A stretch of 33,544 bases of DNA from positions 1-33,544 of the forward strand of contig CAMNUE010000019.1 of assembly GCA_946560065.1 (NCBI GenBank), written 5' to 3'. This document shows, piece by piece, positions 8,430 to 16,766 of the stretch (position 1 is its first letter; every line of letters starts with the position of its first letter). Position numbers and translations under genes: made by a program. The stretch comes from an uncultured bacterium. GTDB taxonomy: Bacteria; Bacillota_I; Bacilli_A; RF39; UBA660. The notes under the pieces were generated by a model. That model was not told the DNA's origin. It ran no database searches and saw nothing but the letters and a program-made list of their open reading frames with translations.

Positions 8430-10874
8430 ATGAAAAAAAGAACATCAAATTACTTAATGATAATTTTACTTAGTTTATTTATAACCTTAATTTTAGTAGG
8501 AAATAATCATTTCTATGGATCAAAAATAGATTGGATAAATCAACATACTGTAATACCCAATCTTTTTAGGAACTTATTTTATGAAACAAAAAGTTTTATT
8601 CCAAATTATATCTTCCATCTAGGTGCAGGACAAAATATCTTCAATTATAGTTACTATGGCTTAATGAGTCCAATTATATTAATTTCTTACCTGCTTCCCT
8701 TTATAAAGATGGAAATATTTATCGCAACAGCAAGTATAATTCTTTATACAGTAACTGGTATTTTACTATATGAATTTTTAAATAAACATAACATATCTAA
8801 AAAAATGTCACTATTATCAGCCATGGCATTTCAAACTGTGGCTCCAATTACTTTTCAATTTCATCATCATATAATGTTTGTTTGGTACTTACCATTTCTA
8901 ATAATGGCTTTATATGGTGTAGAAGAATATCTTAATAAGAAAAAGTCATTTTTACTAATTACAAGCATTTTGTTAATTATTTTAACTAATTATTACTATA
9001 GTGTCCCATCTCTAATGATAATAGTAATTTATGGAATTTATAAATTAATTTCTAAAAAAGAAATTTCTTTTTCCACATTTGCTGTGGATTGTTTAAAAGC
9101 AGCTATCCGAATAATTATACCTATATTAATGACAAGCTTCATTTTAATACCAACAGCTTATTGTATGTTTAAAATGGAAAGAGGTACTAATAGTATAGTT
9201 ACTATAAAAGAATTATTACTTCCACATATCGGAGAAATACTGTACTCATCATTTGGAATAGGTCTTTCATTCCTTTTATTAATAGCGCCATTTAGTACTT
9301 TCTGTAAAAAGAAACCAAAGATAGAAGAAATCTTCTTAAGTCTATCACTTATAATTTTAACTTTCTTCCCACCGATAATGTATCTATTAAATGGGAAACT
9401 ATACATTCGTGGAAAAGTATTAATACCTATTTTAATCCTCTATATAATTTCATTAGTAAAATTTATAACAGACTTATCAAAAGATAAAATAAATCTAAAA
9501 AGATGTGGAAAGTTTATATTACTAATTTTAATCATACTAATTATTTCTAATCTAAAAAGTATGCTAATAATTCCATTAGTAATAGATGCATTAGTGACAT
9601 ATATTTGTCTAGTACAATTTGAAAAGCATAAAAAGTTAAGTATAATCTATGTTCCATTAATTTTAACACTATTTATTAGTTCAATAGGTAATAACTTTAA
9701 TGAAACATACATTGAAGAAAATGAATTAGAAGAAGAGGTTATTGTCGAAAAATTGCTTAAAGAAGTAAATGATAAGTCATTCTACAGAACAGATAATATA
9801 AGTGATTCTAATAAAAATGCTAACAGAGTTTATAAAGAGAATTTTTATACAACCTCAAGTTATTCTTCAACATACAATACTTATTACAATGATTTCTATA
9901 ATAACAAAATATCTAATAATATAGAGCACAGAAACATCCTTAATATCTCTGGGGCAAACAATTATCTCTTTAATAAAGTAATGGGTGTTAAATATATAGT
10001 ATCTCCACGTAAGAGTAATGAAGTATATAACAAAATAGCAACAATCAATAATGTAAGTCTGTATATGAATGAAGATGCTAATCCAATAATTTACACAACA
10101 AATAAAGTTGGTTCTGAAGAAAAATATGAGGAGTTAGAATATCCATATAATGTTGATTATTTAGTTAATAGACCAATAGTTAAAGGTAAAGAAAAAGAAG
10201 ATTATAAGAGTTCAATACAACAACTTAATCTAAATCTTGAAAAGGAATATAAATTTACTTTAAAAGAAAATAAAAGCGTGGTTTATGATTTACCAGAATC
10301 AATTAACAATAAAATCTTAATAATAACATTTGATATGAATCATAATCAATCATGCAAATTAGGCGACACCTATATTATTATTAATGGAGTTAAAAATAAA
10401 CTAACTTGTAAAGAATGGATGTATCATAATAAGAATAATAATTTTAAATATGTGATAACAAACAAAAAGGAATTAGAAAAACTAAATATATATCTATCCA
10501 AAGGAGCATACAATATAAGCAATGTTAAGATGTATACTATGAATTATCCAAAAGAAAAATATCAAGAACTTTCGAATATCAAAATAGATAAAAAAACTAG
10601 TATGATAACAGGCACAGCAGATACTAAAGAAGATTCCTATCTAATAACTAGTTTTCCTTATGATAAAGGATTTGAAGTTTATCTAGACAATACCAAAGTA
10701 AAGACTGAAATAGTAAATACATCCTTTTTAGGTACCAAGCTTCCAAAAGGAAAGCATAAAGTAACAATAAAATATTCCTCACCTGGATACAAAGAGGGAG
10801 TGGTAATTTCTCTAATAGGAGTTGTGTCAATGATGATACTAATTGTTGCAGAAAGACATATGAAGAAAAAATAA
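8430..10874 (+). CDS. YfhO-family multi-membrane protein
   Basis: This 814-residue protein fits the YfhO family (PF09586). About ten or more hydrophobic segments occupy the first 450 residues, a large soluble region spans about 430-785, and one membrane helix plus a basic tail ends it. The first extracellular loop has the D-x-x-x-Q pattern (KIDWINQH near residue 31) and LGAGQNIFNYSYYGLMSPI, typical of this GT-C-like fold. The C-terminal part ends in the usual beta-rich ETAFPYDKGFEVYLDN-like module (here SFPYDKGFEVYLDN). Family members add sugars to lipoteichoic acid or other envelope polymers; the substrate here is unknown. GAGGAG precedes the ATG. It is monocistronic by spacing. Confidence 0.88.
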   Translation: MKKRTSNYLMIILLSLFITLILVGNNHFYGSKIDWINQHTVIPNLFRNLFYETKSFIPNYIFHLGAGQNIFNYSYYGLMSPIILISYLLPFIKMEIFIATASIILYTVTGILLYEFLNKHNISKKMSLLSAMAFQTVAPITFQFHHHIMFVWYLPFLIMALYGVEEYLNKKKSFLLITSILLIILTNYYYSVPSLMIIVIYGIYKLISKKEISFSTFAVDCLKAAIRIIIPILMTSFILIPTAYCMFKMERGTNSIVTIKELLLPHIGEILYSSFGIGLSFLLLIAPFSTFCKKKPKIEEIFLSLSLIILTFFPPIMYLLNGKLYIRGKVLIPILILYIISLVKFITDLSKDKINLKRCGKFILLILIILIISNLKSMLIIPLVIDALVTYICLVQFEKHKKLSIIYVPLILTLFISSIGNNFNETYIEENELEEEVIVEKLLKEVNDKSFYRTDNISDSNKNANRVYKENFYTTSSYSSTYNTYYNDFYNNKISNNIEHRNILNISGANNYLFNKVMGVKYIVSPRKSNEVYNKIATINNVSLYMNEDANPIIYTTNKVGSEEKYEELEYPYNVDYLVNRPIVKGKEKEDYKSSIQQLNLNLEKEYKFTLKENKSVVYDLPESINNKILIITFDMNHNQSCKLGDTYIIINGVKNKLTCKEWMYHNKNNNFKYVITNKKELEKLNIYLSKGAYNISNVKMYTMNYPKEKYQELSNIKIDKKTSMITGTADTKEDSYLITSFPYDKGFEVYLDNTKVKTEIVNTSFLGTKLPKGKHKVTIKYSSPGYKEGVVISLIGVVSMMILIVAERHMKKK

Positions 10875-10967
10875 TAAAAGTATGATTAGAAGGCATCGTG
10901 GAATTATTAAACTTTATGAAAAAAAAGATATTCGTGTAGAAGTTTTTCCACAAGAACGGTGAAAAAA

Positions 10968-11356
10968 GAAAAAATATTAGTATTAACAAAGCAAGAAAAA
11001 TTAAACAAATTAAGTAACAGTAGCAATATGGCTGAAATGTTCAACTTGTTATGATAATCTTCTACGATAAATCAGTCCCCTATAAAAGAGACAAGTATGA
11101 TGGAAAAGAATTTAGAGATATTGATACTAGTATAGTAGTGACACACATGATGCTAGAAATAGAAGAATTAGGTCTAGGTACAACATGGATAGGCTCTTTC
11201 GATTCAGATAAGTTAATCGAAAATTATGATGTACCAGAAAATCAAATTCCTGCGGCAATATTACCAATAGATTGTCCATCTGAAGAACCAATTCCAAGTA
11301 AACTACATTTTCAAATAAAAAGCATATCAGATTTTGTATATTGGAATAAATTTTAA
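10968..11356 (+). pseudogene. Decayed nitroreductase-family gene
   Basis: The 3' part (11051-11356, about 101 codons) matches the C-terminal half of small FMN nitroreductases, with YKRDKYDGKEFRDIDTS, the GLGTTWIGSFD loop and DFVYWNKF at the end. In another frame just upstream (10968-11054) lies KILVLTKQEKLNKLS...MAEMFN, which normally joins it in one protein. A small deletion near 11045-11050 breaks the frame. The N-terminal FMN-binding region before 10968 is not recognisable and there is no RBS. I infer a pseudogene rather than a short functional protein. Confidence 0.75.
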
Positions 11357-11449
11357 TCAAATATCTGAAATGATTTATAGATTATTAAGTATAAACAAAA
11401 TAATGATTATTGTGAAATTCTTCTGAAGATTTTTACTGTCAAATTAACT

Positions 11450-11477
11450 TTGAATTTATCAAATTTTAGGGTATAAT
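11450..11477 (+). promoter_or_regulatory. Sigma-A type promoter for the SDR gene
   Basis: TTGAAT at 11450-11455 and TATAAT at 11472-11477 are separated by 16 bases. The predicted start is about 75 bases before the SDR start codon. The intervening leader shows no obvious structure. Confidence 0.6.
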
Positions 11478-11558
11478 TATATTATGAACAAAAATAGGCA
11501 AGAGATGTAATGCATAAAGTATTATAAAATATCACTGACAAAGAAAGGGATGAATAAT

Positions 11559-12314
11559 ATGAAAGCATTAATAACTGGTGCATCATCAGGAATTGGTCTA
11601 GATATGGCGCGTTATTTAGCAACTAAGAAATGTGAATTAATACTAGTCGCTCGTAATAAAGAGAAACTAGAAGAGATTCAAGAACAATTACCAACTAAAG
11701 TAACAATCATCATAGCAGATTTATCAAACGAGCAAAGAGTAAAAGATTTATATGTCTTAGCCAAAAAAGAAAATATCGATATTTTAATCAATAATGCTGG
11801 TTTAGGAGACTTTGGTCCTTTAACAGACACAGATTTAAATAAAGATTTAGAATTAATTAATACGAATATAAAAGCAGTACATATTTTAACTAAATATCTA
11901 GTAAGAGATATGGAAAAAAGGGATACTGATACATACATATTAAATGTGGCATCTTCAGCTGCTTTCCAGCCTGGTCCTTTAATGAGCACCTATTATGCTA
12001 CTAAGTCTTATGTATATCAATTAACAGAAGCATTATACTATGAAGAAAAGAAAAAGAAGACTAAGGTTCATGTCTCAGTCTTATGCCCTGGACCAACTGA
12101 AACAAACTTCAATAATGTAGCAGGAGTTAAATTTTCTGTTAAACCATTAAAAAGTGCTTATGTAGCACGTTATGCTATTGATAAAATGATTCAAAAGAAA
12201 ATGTTAATTATCCCAGGATTCAAAATGAAATGTGCTAAATTCTTTAGCAGATTTGTTTCTGATAAATTTTTATTACGAGTTATATATAGAATTCAAAAAA
12301 GGAAAGCCAGCTAA
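11559..12314 (+). CDS. Short-chain dehydrogenase/reductase
   Basis: The 251-residue protein is a classical SDR. A Rossmann TGASSGIG loop lies at about residues 6-13, NNAG at about 80, the catalytic Ser at about 134-135, and YYATKSY with the catalytic Tyr and Lys at about 149-154. It should oxidise or reduce a small carbonyl/alcohol substrate with NAD(P). The substrate cannot be read. The C-terminus (KPLKSAYVARYAIDKMIQKK onward) resembles COG0300-type SDRs. I prefer the ATG at 11559 over 11550, because AGAAAGGG is then about 9 bases away instead of abutting the start. Confidence 0.9.
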   Translation: MKALITGASSGIGLDMARYLATKKCELILVARNKEKLEEIQEQLPTKVTIIIADLSNEQRVKDLYVLAKKENIDILINNAGLGDFGPLTDTDLNKDLELINTNIKAVHILTKYLVRDMEKRDTDTYILNVASSAAFQPGPLMSTYYATKSYVYQLTEALYYEEKKKKTKVHVSVLCPGPTETNFNNVAGVKFSVKPLKSAYVARYAIDKMIQKKMLIIPGFKMKCAKFFSRFVSDKFLLRVIYRIQKRKAS

Positions 12315-12326
12315 AAGTTGGCTTTT
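12301..12326 (+). terminator. Terminator overlapping the SDR stop codon
   Basis: AAAGCCA at 12303-12309 pairs with TGGCTTT at 12319-12325, with a few more pairs at the tip around AAA. The stop codon lies in the hairpin. The T-run is short (TTTT), so termination may be partial. The next gene begins 27 bases later. Confidence 0.6.
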
Positions 12327-12352
12327 AAAAACACAATTATTAGGAGGTTAGG

Positions 12353-13138
12353 ATGTCAAATATAATTGAAATAAATAACTTAAACTATCTTAATATATTC
12401 GATTATTTGTCAATGAATGTCGAAAAAAACTCTTTTTTGACTATCTCAGGTCCAAATAATTGTGGCAAGACAACACTATTAAAAATATTAAACAGAAAAA
12501 TAAAAACAAGTGAATCTATATCAATATTAGACAAAAACTTAAATGAGAGAAAGATTGACGAACATACTAAAATAGTTCAAATGATTATTCCTAAAGAAAT
12601 AATTTTTCTTGAGAAGACATTAGAGGAAGAACTGTATTTTTTAGCAGAAGGAACTGATAAAGAAAAAATAGAGTATATAAACTTCTTAGCAAGTAATTTA
12701 AAAATAAAGTCACTTCTCTCAAAAAACGTTAAATCATTAACTTCAAAAGAACTTGTAGAAGCTCAAATAATTATTTCCCTAATAAATAATCCAGAGATTC
12801 TTTTAATAGATAATATAGATTATTACTTTACTAAGAAAGAGTTAGATAACATCTTTAATTTTTTTAATATATACCGCGAGAAGTATGGTCTAACCTTGAT
12901 TATTACTACTATGAATTTAGAATTATCTTTATATACAGACTCTTTGTATATTATTAACGAAGGTAAAGTAGCATTAGAAGGAAAACCAATAGATATACTC
13001 CAAAAAGATAATATTATTAATAAAATTGGTTTAACATTACCATTTATGATAGATTTATCAGTAAAATTAAGAGATTATGATTTAATAGATGAAATAGAAA
13101 CAGATTTAGATAGGATGATTGATGTATTATGGAATTAA
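12353..13138 (+). CDS. Degenerate ABC ATPase, EcfA1-like
   Basis: This 261-residue protein has the ABC ATPase layout and sits where Bacillus has ecfA1 (between rplQ and truA). Walker A is intact (GPNNCGKTT, 33-41). The signature LSGGQ is replaced by LTSKE (129-133). Walker B ILLID (149-153) is followed by Asn154 instead of the catalytic Glu, and the H-loop His is Met187. It may bind ATP but should not hydrolyse it by the usual mechanism. It overlaps the next, also degenerate, ATPase by 10 bases. In EcfA proteins the pair powers vitamin uptake with EcfT, which is missing here. The role is unknown. Confidence 0.85.
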   Translation: MSNIIEINNLNYLNIFDYLSMNVEKNSFLTISGPNNCGKTTLLKILNRKIKTSESISILDKNLNERKIDEHTKIVQMIIPKEIIFLEKTLEEELYFLAEGTDKEKIEYINFLASNLKIKSLLSKNVKSLTSKELVEAQIIISLINNPEILLIDNIDYYFTKKELDNIFNFFNIYREKYGLTLIITTMNLELSLYTDSLYIINEGKVALEGKPIDILQKDNIINKIGLTLPFMIDLSVKLRDYDLIDEIETDLDRMIDVLWN

Positions 13139-13920
13139 TATTTAGGGATTACCAGTACAGTAATGAATTATTAAATTTTACTATTAAAAGCGACTTCATC
13201 AATGGTATTACTGGAAAAGATAAAGATAAAATGATTGATATTATTAATTTGAAAAGGAGCCATAAAGGTAAAATATTTATTGATAATCAAGAAGTATTAA
13301 AAAATGATATCGAATCCTACAAAAGAAAAATAAATGTTATTTATTCAGAACTTGAATACGCTACATTTATTGAGAATATTTATCAATTATTAGAATATGA
13401 AATAAGAAGAAAAAAACTAGTATTAAAAAATCCTGAAAAGAAAATTATTGATTCTTTAAAAATTGTAGGATTAAACCCAGAAGTCTTAGATAGAACAATT
13501 TATTCACTTTCGACATCAGAAAAGAAATTACTTCAGCTAGCAATTTCTCTTTTATCTAATCCAGATGTCATAATTATGCAAGAACCTTTTAAGAATTTAG
13601 ATATTAAAAATGAAAAGAAATTGTTAATTCTTCTTCAAAAAATAAAAGAACAGTATCAGAAAACAATTGTTTTTGTAAGTGATGACAGTACAATGTTGTA
13701 TAAATATACAAATCATTTAATAGTGTTCAAAAATAACAGGATAATAGTAGAAGGAAATACAACTGAGATATTTCAAAGAGTAGACTTTCTTAAAAGAAAT
13801 AAAGTTTTTATTCCGGAAATAGTTGAATTTACATATTTAGCTAAAAAGAAAAAAAATGTTAAAATAGATTATCACAAAGATATAAGAGATATAATAAAAG
13901 ACATCTATAAGCACGTTTAA
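13129..13920 (+). CDS. Degenerate ABC ATPase, EcfA2-like partner
   Basis: The 263-residue product is the second ABC-like ATPase of the pair. Walker A has decayed to GITGKDKDK (26-34): a Lys sits at the expected position, but the preceding Gly is Asp and the Ser/Thr pair is Asp-Lys. The signature is LSTSE (127-131). In Walker B the Asp is Gln151 while Glu152 remains (VIIMQEP), and the H-loop His is Asp185. The fold is maintained (LLSNPDVIIMQEPFKNLD is still ABC-like) and the frame is fully open, so this is not a random pseudogene. Start overlaps the upstream gene; truA follows 14 bases later. Confidence 0.82.
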   Translation: MELIFRDYQYSNELLNFTIKSDFINGITGKDKDKMIDIINLKRSHKGKIFIDNQEVLKNDIESYKRKINVIYSELEYATFIENIYQLLEYEIRRKKLVLKNPEKKIIDSLKIVGLNPEVLDRTIYSLSTSEKKLLQLAISLLSNPDVIIMQEPFKNLDIKNEKKLLILLQKIKEQYQKTIVFVSDDSTMLYKYTNHLIVFKNNRIIVEGNTTEIFQRVDFLKRNKVFIPEIVEFTYLAKKKKNVKIDYHKDIRDIIKDIYKHV

Positions 13921-13934
13921 AGGAGTGAATATCT

Positions 13935-14666
13935 ATGCGTTATTTAATTAAATTTTCATACGATGGTACAGCTTATTCTGGTTTTCAGATTCAAAAAGGT
14001 TTAGATACCATTCAAGAAAGAATGGAATTAGCCTTAACAAAAATTAATAATGGAAAATACACCTCAATAACAGCAACAGGTAGAACTGATAAAGGAGTAC
14101 ATGCCTTATGCCAATATGGACATGCTGATATTGATGTAGAAATCAATGAAAAAAAACTAAAAAGAGCTTTAAACAGTAATCTACCAGATGATATTCATGT
14201 AATTGAGACGAAAATTGTAGCAAATGATTTTCACGCAAGATATGGAGTAAAATCAAAAACTTATCGCTATATAATAAATGTAGGAGAATATAATCCTTTA
14301 GAAAGAAATCATGTCTTCCAATATAATTATAAATTGGATTCTAATAGTATGCGAAATGCACTTGAATATTTTAAAGGTACCCATGACTTTAGAGCCTTTG
14401 TAACCGATAACAAAGAGAAGGAAAATTGCATCAGAACTATTGAAGAAGTATCACTTGAAGAATATAATGACAAAATCATAATAACCTTCACAGGAGACGG
14501 TTTTTTAAGATATCAAGTACGAAATATGGTGGGAATATTAATAAAAGTTGGCGAAAATAAATTGAATTATCGAGAAATTAGTAATATAATAGCTAGCAGA
14601 GACCGCACAAAGGCTGGAAAAACAGCTCCAGCAGAAGGTCTATATTTAATAGATGTAAAATACTAA
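13935..14666 (+). CDS. truA: tRNA pseudouridine synthase A
   Basis: The 243-residue enzyme makes pseudouridine at positions 38-40 of tRNA anticodon arms. The catalytic Asp52 lies in TGRTDKGVHA. DGTAYSGFQIQ (10-20), FHARYGVKSKTYRY, FLRYQVRNMVG and the final GLYLIDVKY are family-typical. It follows the EcfA-like pair, as in the Bacillus ecfA1-ecfA2-ecfT-truA order, but without ecfT. An AAAGGAG ribosome binding site precedes the ATG. Confidence 0.97.
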   Translation: MRYLIKFSYDGTAYSGFQIQKGLDTIQERMELALTKINNGKYTSITATGRTDKGVHALCQYGHADIDVEINEKKLKRALNSNLPDDIHVIETKIVANDFHARYGVKSKTYRYIINVGEYNPLERNHVFQYNYKLDSNSMRNALEYFKGTHDFRAFVTDNKEKENCIRTIEEVSLEEYNDKIIITFTGDGFLRYQVRNMVGILIKVGENKLNYREISNIIASRDRTKAGKTAPAEGLYLIDVKY

Positions 14667-14683
14667 AAAAGGAGCATACGTAT

Positions 14684-15010
14684 ATGGGAACAATTAGAAC
14701 GTCACTTTCAGCATTTTCAGCATCGACAACAATTGAAGCTATTGATAAAGGTGATGACGGATTAACAACTACAGCCTTAGCACTGTCAACTACACTAAGT
14801 TCAAGCTTTCCAGATGTAAATATTGTAATTAACACTGCCAATAGTTATATTGATTCACTATCAGATGAAGAACTAGCTAAATTTGACCAACAATTAGAAT
14901 TAAAAGAATTAGAATTTATGGACTCAGCTGAAGTAACTACAGGAAATAACACTAAAGTCATAAATACAATACATAATAATTCTCAGGCAAAAGTATACAA
15001 GAAAGTCTAA
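14684..15010 (+). CDS. Unrecognised small Thr/Ser/Ala-rich protein (paralogue A)
   Basis: I do not recognise this 108-residue protein. The first 50 residues are rich in Ser, Thr and Ala and contain no charged cluster apart from DKGDD. Residues 54-73 (SYIDSLSDEELAKFDQQLEL) are predicted helical and match a block in the 103-residue protein at 16405 (SYVESMSDEDLES....QLDL), so the two are probable paralogues. There is no clear signal peptide. It begins 17 bases after truA with AAAGGAG, so it should be cotranscribed with truA, and a strong terminator follows. It interrupts the conserved truA-rplM neighbourhood. Confidence 0.75.
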   Translation: MGTIRTSLSAFSASTTIEAIDKGDDGLTTTALALSTTLSSSFPDVNIVINTANSYIDSLSDEELAKFDQQLELKELEFMDSAEVTTGNNTKVINTIHNNSQAKVYKKV

Positions 15011-15037
15011 TTTTAAAACAAAAAGACTACCAAATAT

Positions 15038-15070
15038 TAACTTCGAATACTCCATTCGAAGTTTTGTTGT
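15038..15070 (+). terminator. Strong terminator after paralogue A
   Basis: AACTTCGAAT (15039-15048) pairs perfectly with ATTCGAAGTT (15054-15063) around ACTCC, followed by TTGTTGTTT. The 10-bp stem is one of the strongest in the window and ends the EcfA-like/truA transcription unit. Confidence 0.85.
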
Positions 15071-15114
15071 TTCAAAATAAATATGTCTAAACTCACAATT
15101 AAAAATTATTTTTT

Positions 15115-15143
15115 TTGACATTTAAGATGTTTTGTGGTATAAT
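15115..15143 (+). promoter_or_regulatory. Near-consensus sigma-A promoter
   Basis: TTGACA at 15115-15120 and TATAAT at 15138-15143 are exactly 17 bases apart, and a TGG extension (15135-15137) makes it an extended -10. This is the best promoter in the window. It drives the repeat-containing membrane protein at 15240, leaving a leader of roughly 90 bases. Confidence 0.85.
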
Positions 15144-15239
15144 TTAGCAACAACTGGAAAGTAGATACATCAACACAAAAAATTATGTAACAGAAATAAA
15201 ATTAGAAAGACCAAAATAATTTAAAAAGGGGTAAGGTCT

Positions 15240-16280
15240 ATGAATGATATCGATAATAGAAAAATTGATATGAATAATACTTCTGAACATGATAAAAGTG
15301 AACTTGAAAAAGAAAAATTGCGAGAAGAAAGAGCAAAACAAAAAGAAGAACTAAAAAAATACGAAAAATATGGAGCCTTGAAATTTCAACAAGTAGTTTT
15401 TAAAGTGGAAGATATAAAATTTAAAGTTTTAAAAAAACTTTGTCCAAACTTTATAAAGCATTTTGATAAATATATTGACAGGAAAAAAAGAAAACAAATT
15501 AAAAATATTAAGAAAAAAGCTACTGAAAGAGATAGAATTGAGCAAGAGCATCCTAAATTACTAAAACTTTATGATAAATACAGCATGTCAAAAGATAGAA
15601 TAAAATCTAATCTTAAGGAACTTAAGACTACCATAAGAAAAAAAGTAAAAGCAGCGAATCCAAAAATATTAAGTTTTTACGATAAATATTTCAAAATAGA
15701 AGATCCACTAAAAGGATTAACACCAGAAGAACAAATTAGAAAAATAAAAGAAATAAATAAATTTTCTAAAATGTTTATGCGTAAAGAATTTCATCAAGAA
15801 AAGAACAGAAACTATCATATGGATTCCAAAAAGCCAACAGAAATTTACAAATACTTGGAATGGAATAAGAAAGTTCATGTAAAGGGGTTAACTAAAGATG
15901 CAGTTCTAATACCACTTCTAACTATAGGTGCAATTGCAGGTATAAATTACTTGCTACCAATATTAATATTTGAGTTAGTAAGTGCAGGAATTAACTTTGA
16001 GTGTATAAATATTCAAAATTACAACATGTGCAGATTTAAATTGACAGAAAAAGCTCTAAAAAAACAAGAAGAAAGAAAAACCGCTGAAACAATTAAAAAT
16101 CATGGAGAAGCTTCAAAAGTAATTTACAAGAGTATAGAAAAGAATGATGATTTACCAAGCTTTTCAGAAATAATTGAAAATATAAGTGATAAAAAACAAT
16201 TACTACAATTAAGAGAAATGATAAGAAAGTCAATGGAAGAGAGAAATATTGAGGTAAATAAAGAAAATAAACAAATTTAA
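15240..16280 (+). CDS. Unrecognised basic membrane protein with 36-residue repeats
   Basis: No family is recognised for this 346-residue, lysine-rich protein. A charged, probably coiled-coil N-terminus (about 15-45) is followed by three repeats of exactly 36 residues: CPNFIKHFDKY (68-78), HPKLLKLYDKY (104-114) and NPKILSFYDKY (140-150). A weaker copy is possible at about 36-44 (EELKKYEKY). Residues 220-253 are hydrophobic and could form one or two membrane helices. A charged helical tail follows. There is no N-terminal signal peptide, so the repeats are probably cytoplasmic. It has its own strong promoter and is flanked by two small paralogous genes. Confidence 0.75.
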   Translation: MNDIDNRKIDMNNTSEHDKSELEKEKLREERAKQKEELKKYEKYGALKFQQVVFKVEDIKFKVLKKLCPNFIKHFDKYIDRKKRKQIKNIKKKATERDRIEQEHPKLLKLYDKYSMSKDRIKSNLKELKTTIRKKVKAANPKILSFYDKYFKIEDPLKGLTPEEQIRKIKEINKFSKMFMRKEFHQEKNRNYHMDSKKPTEIYKYLEWNKKVHVKGLTKDAVLIPLLTIGAIAGINYLLPILIFELVSAGINFECINIQNYNMCRFKLTEKALKKQEERKTAETIKNHGEASKVIYKSIEKNDDLPSFSEIIENISDKKQLLQLREMIRKSMEERNIEVNKENKQI

Positions 16281-16291
16281 AAATATTCTTA

Positions 16292-16308
16292 TCTGATAAA
16301 GAATCAGA
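16292..16308 (+). terminator. Weak hairpin after the repeat protein
   Basis: TCTGAT (16292-16297) pairs with ATCAGA (16303-16308). No T-run follows, so termination is doubtful. The 124-base gap up to the next gene otherwise shows only AT-rich sequence and an AGGGGG ribosome binding site. Confidence 0.3.
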
Positions 16309-16404
16309 GTTTGCTTTAAACAGATATGTTTATTAGAAAAAAATAATTAATAATAATGAAATAAGTTAAAAATGAAATTGTCAAAATGAATAGGGGGAAT
16401 AAAT

Positions 16405-16716
16405 ATGACAACAACAACTATAGCAACAGGAGCATTATCTACTATAGGAGTAGCTTTATCAGCAGTAAATGAAGAAGGGAATTTAACTGAAGATGGCAAA
16501 AATAATATTTTAGGGTCAACAGTTACAACTACTGCAACTACTGCAACTATAATTGGAGGTACTATTCTAAATAATCAAACAATGGATAGAATATATGAAA
16601 AATATGCTACTTCATATGTTGAATCAATGTCCGATGAAGACTTGGAATCAGCTCTAATGCAATTAGATTTATTAGCAGCAAAAATGGATGAAAATACCAA
16701 TGAAAAAACTATATAA
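16405..16716 (+). CDS. Unrecognised small Thr/Ala-rich protein (paralogue B)
   Basis: This 103-residue protein is not recognised. It begins with a Thr/Ala/Gly-rich, weakly hydrophobic stretch (1-20), has a second one at about 35-56 that could cross a membrane, and ends in an acidic helical part. Residues 70-88 (SYVESMSDEDLESALMQLD) match the paralogue at 14684. The N-terminal halves differ in detail but share composition. An AGGGGGA ribosome binding site precedes the ATG. A terminator that overlaps the rplM promoter follows. Confidence 0.75.
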   Translation: MTTTTIATGALSTIGVALSAVNEEGNLTEDGKNNILGSTVTTTATTATIIGGTILNNQTMDRIYEKYATSYVESMSDEDLESALMQLDLLAAKMDENTNEKTI

Positions 16717-16724
16717 AATATGAG

Positions 16725-16752
16725 AAAAGTATTGATTTTTAATACTTTTTTT
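16725..16752 (+). terminator. Terminator after paralogue B
   Basis: AAAAGTATT (16725-16733) pairs with AATACTTTT (16741-16749) around GATTTTT and continues into TTT. The loop and 3' arm contain promoter sequence for the next operon. Confidence 0.75.
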
Positions 16753-16760
16753 AGTATAAT
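16732..16760 (+). promoter_or_regulatory. Promoter for rplM-rpsI inside the preceding terminator
   Basis: TTGATT at 16732-16737 and TATAAT at 16755-16760 are 17 bases apart. The -35 lies in the loop of the upstream terminator hairpin. The predicted start, near 16767, precedes the structured rplM leader. Confidence 0.75.
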
Positions 16761-16766
16761 CATAAT

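Noticed and set aside
10648..10989. Minus-strand open frame of 113 codons over the end of the YfhO-like gene
   Set aside because: It overlaps a well-supported gene, has no RBS and shows no family resemblance.
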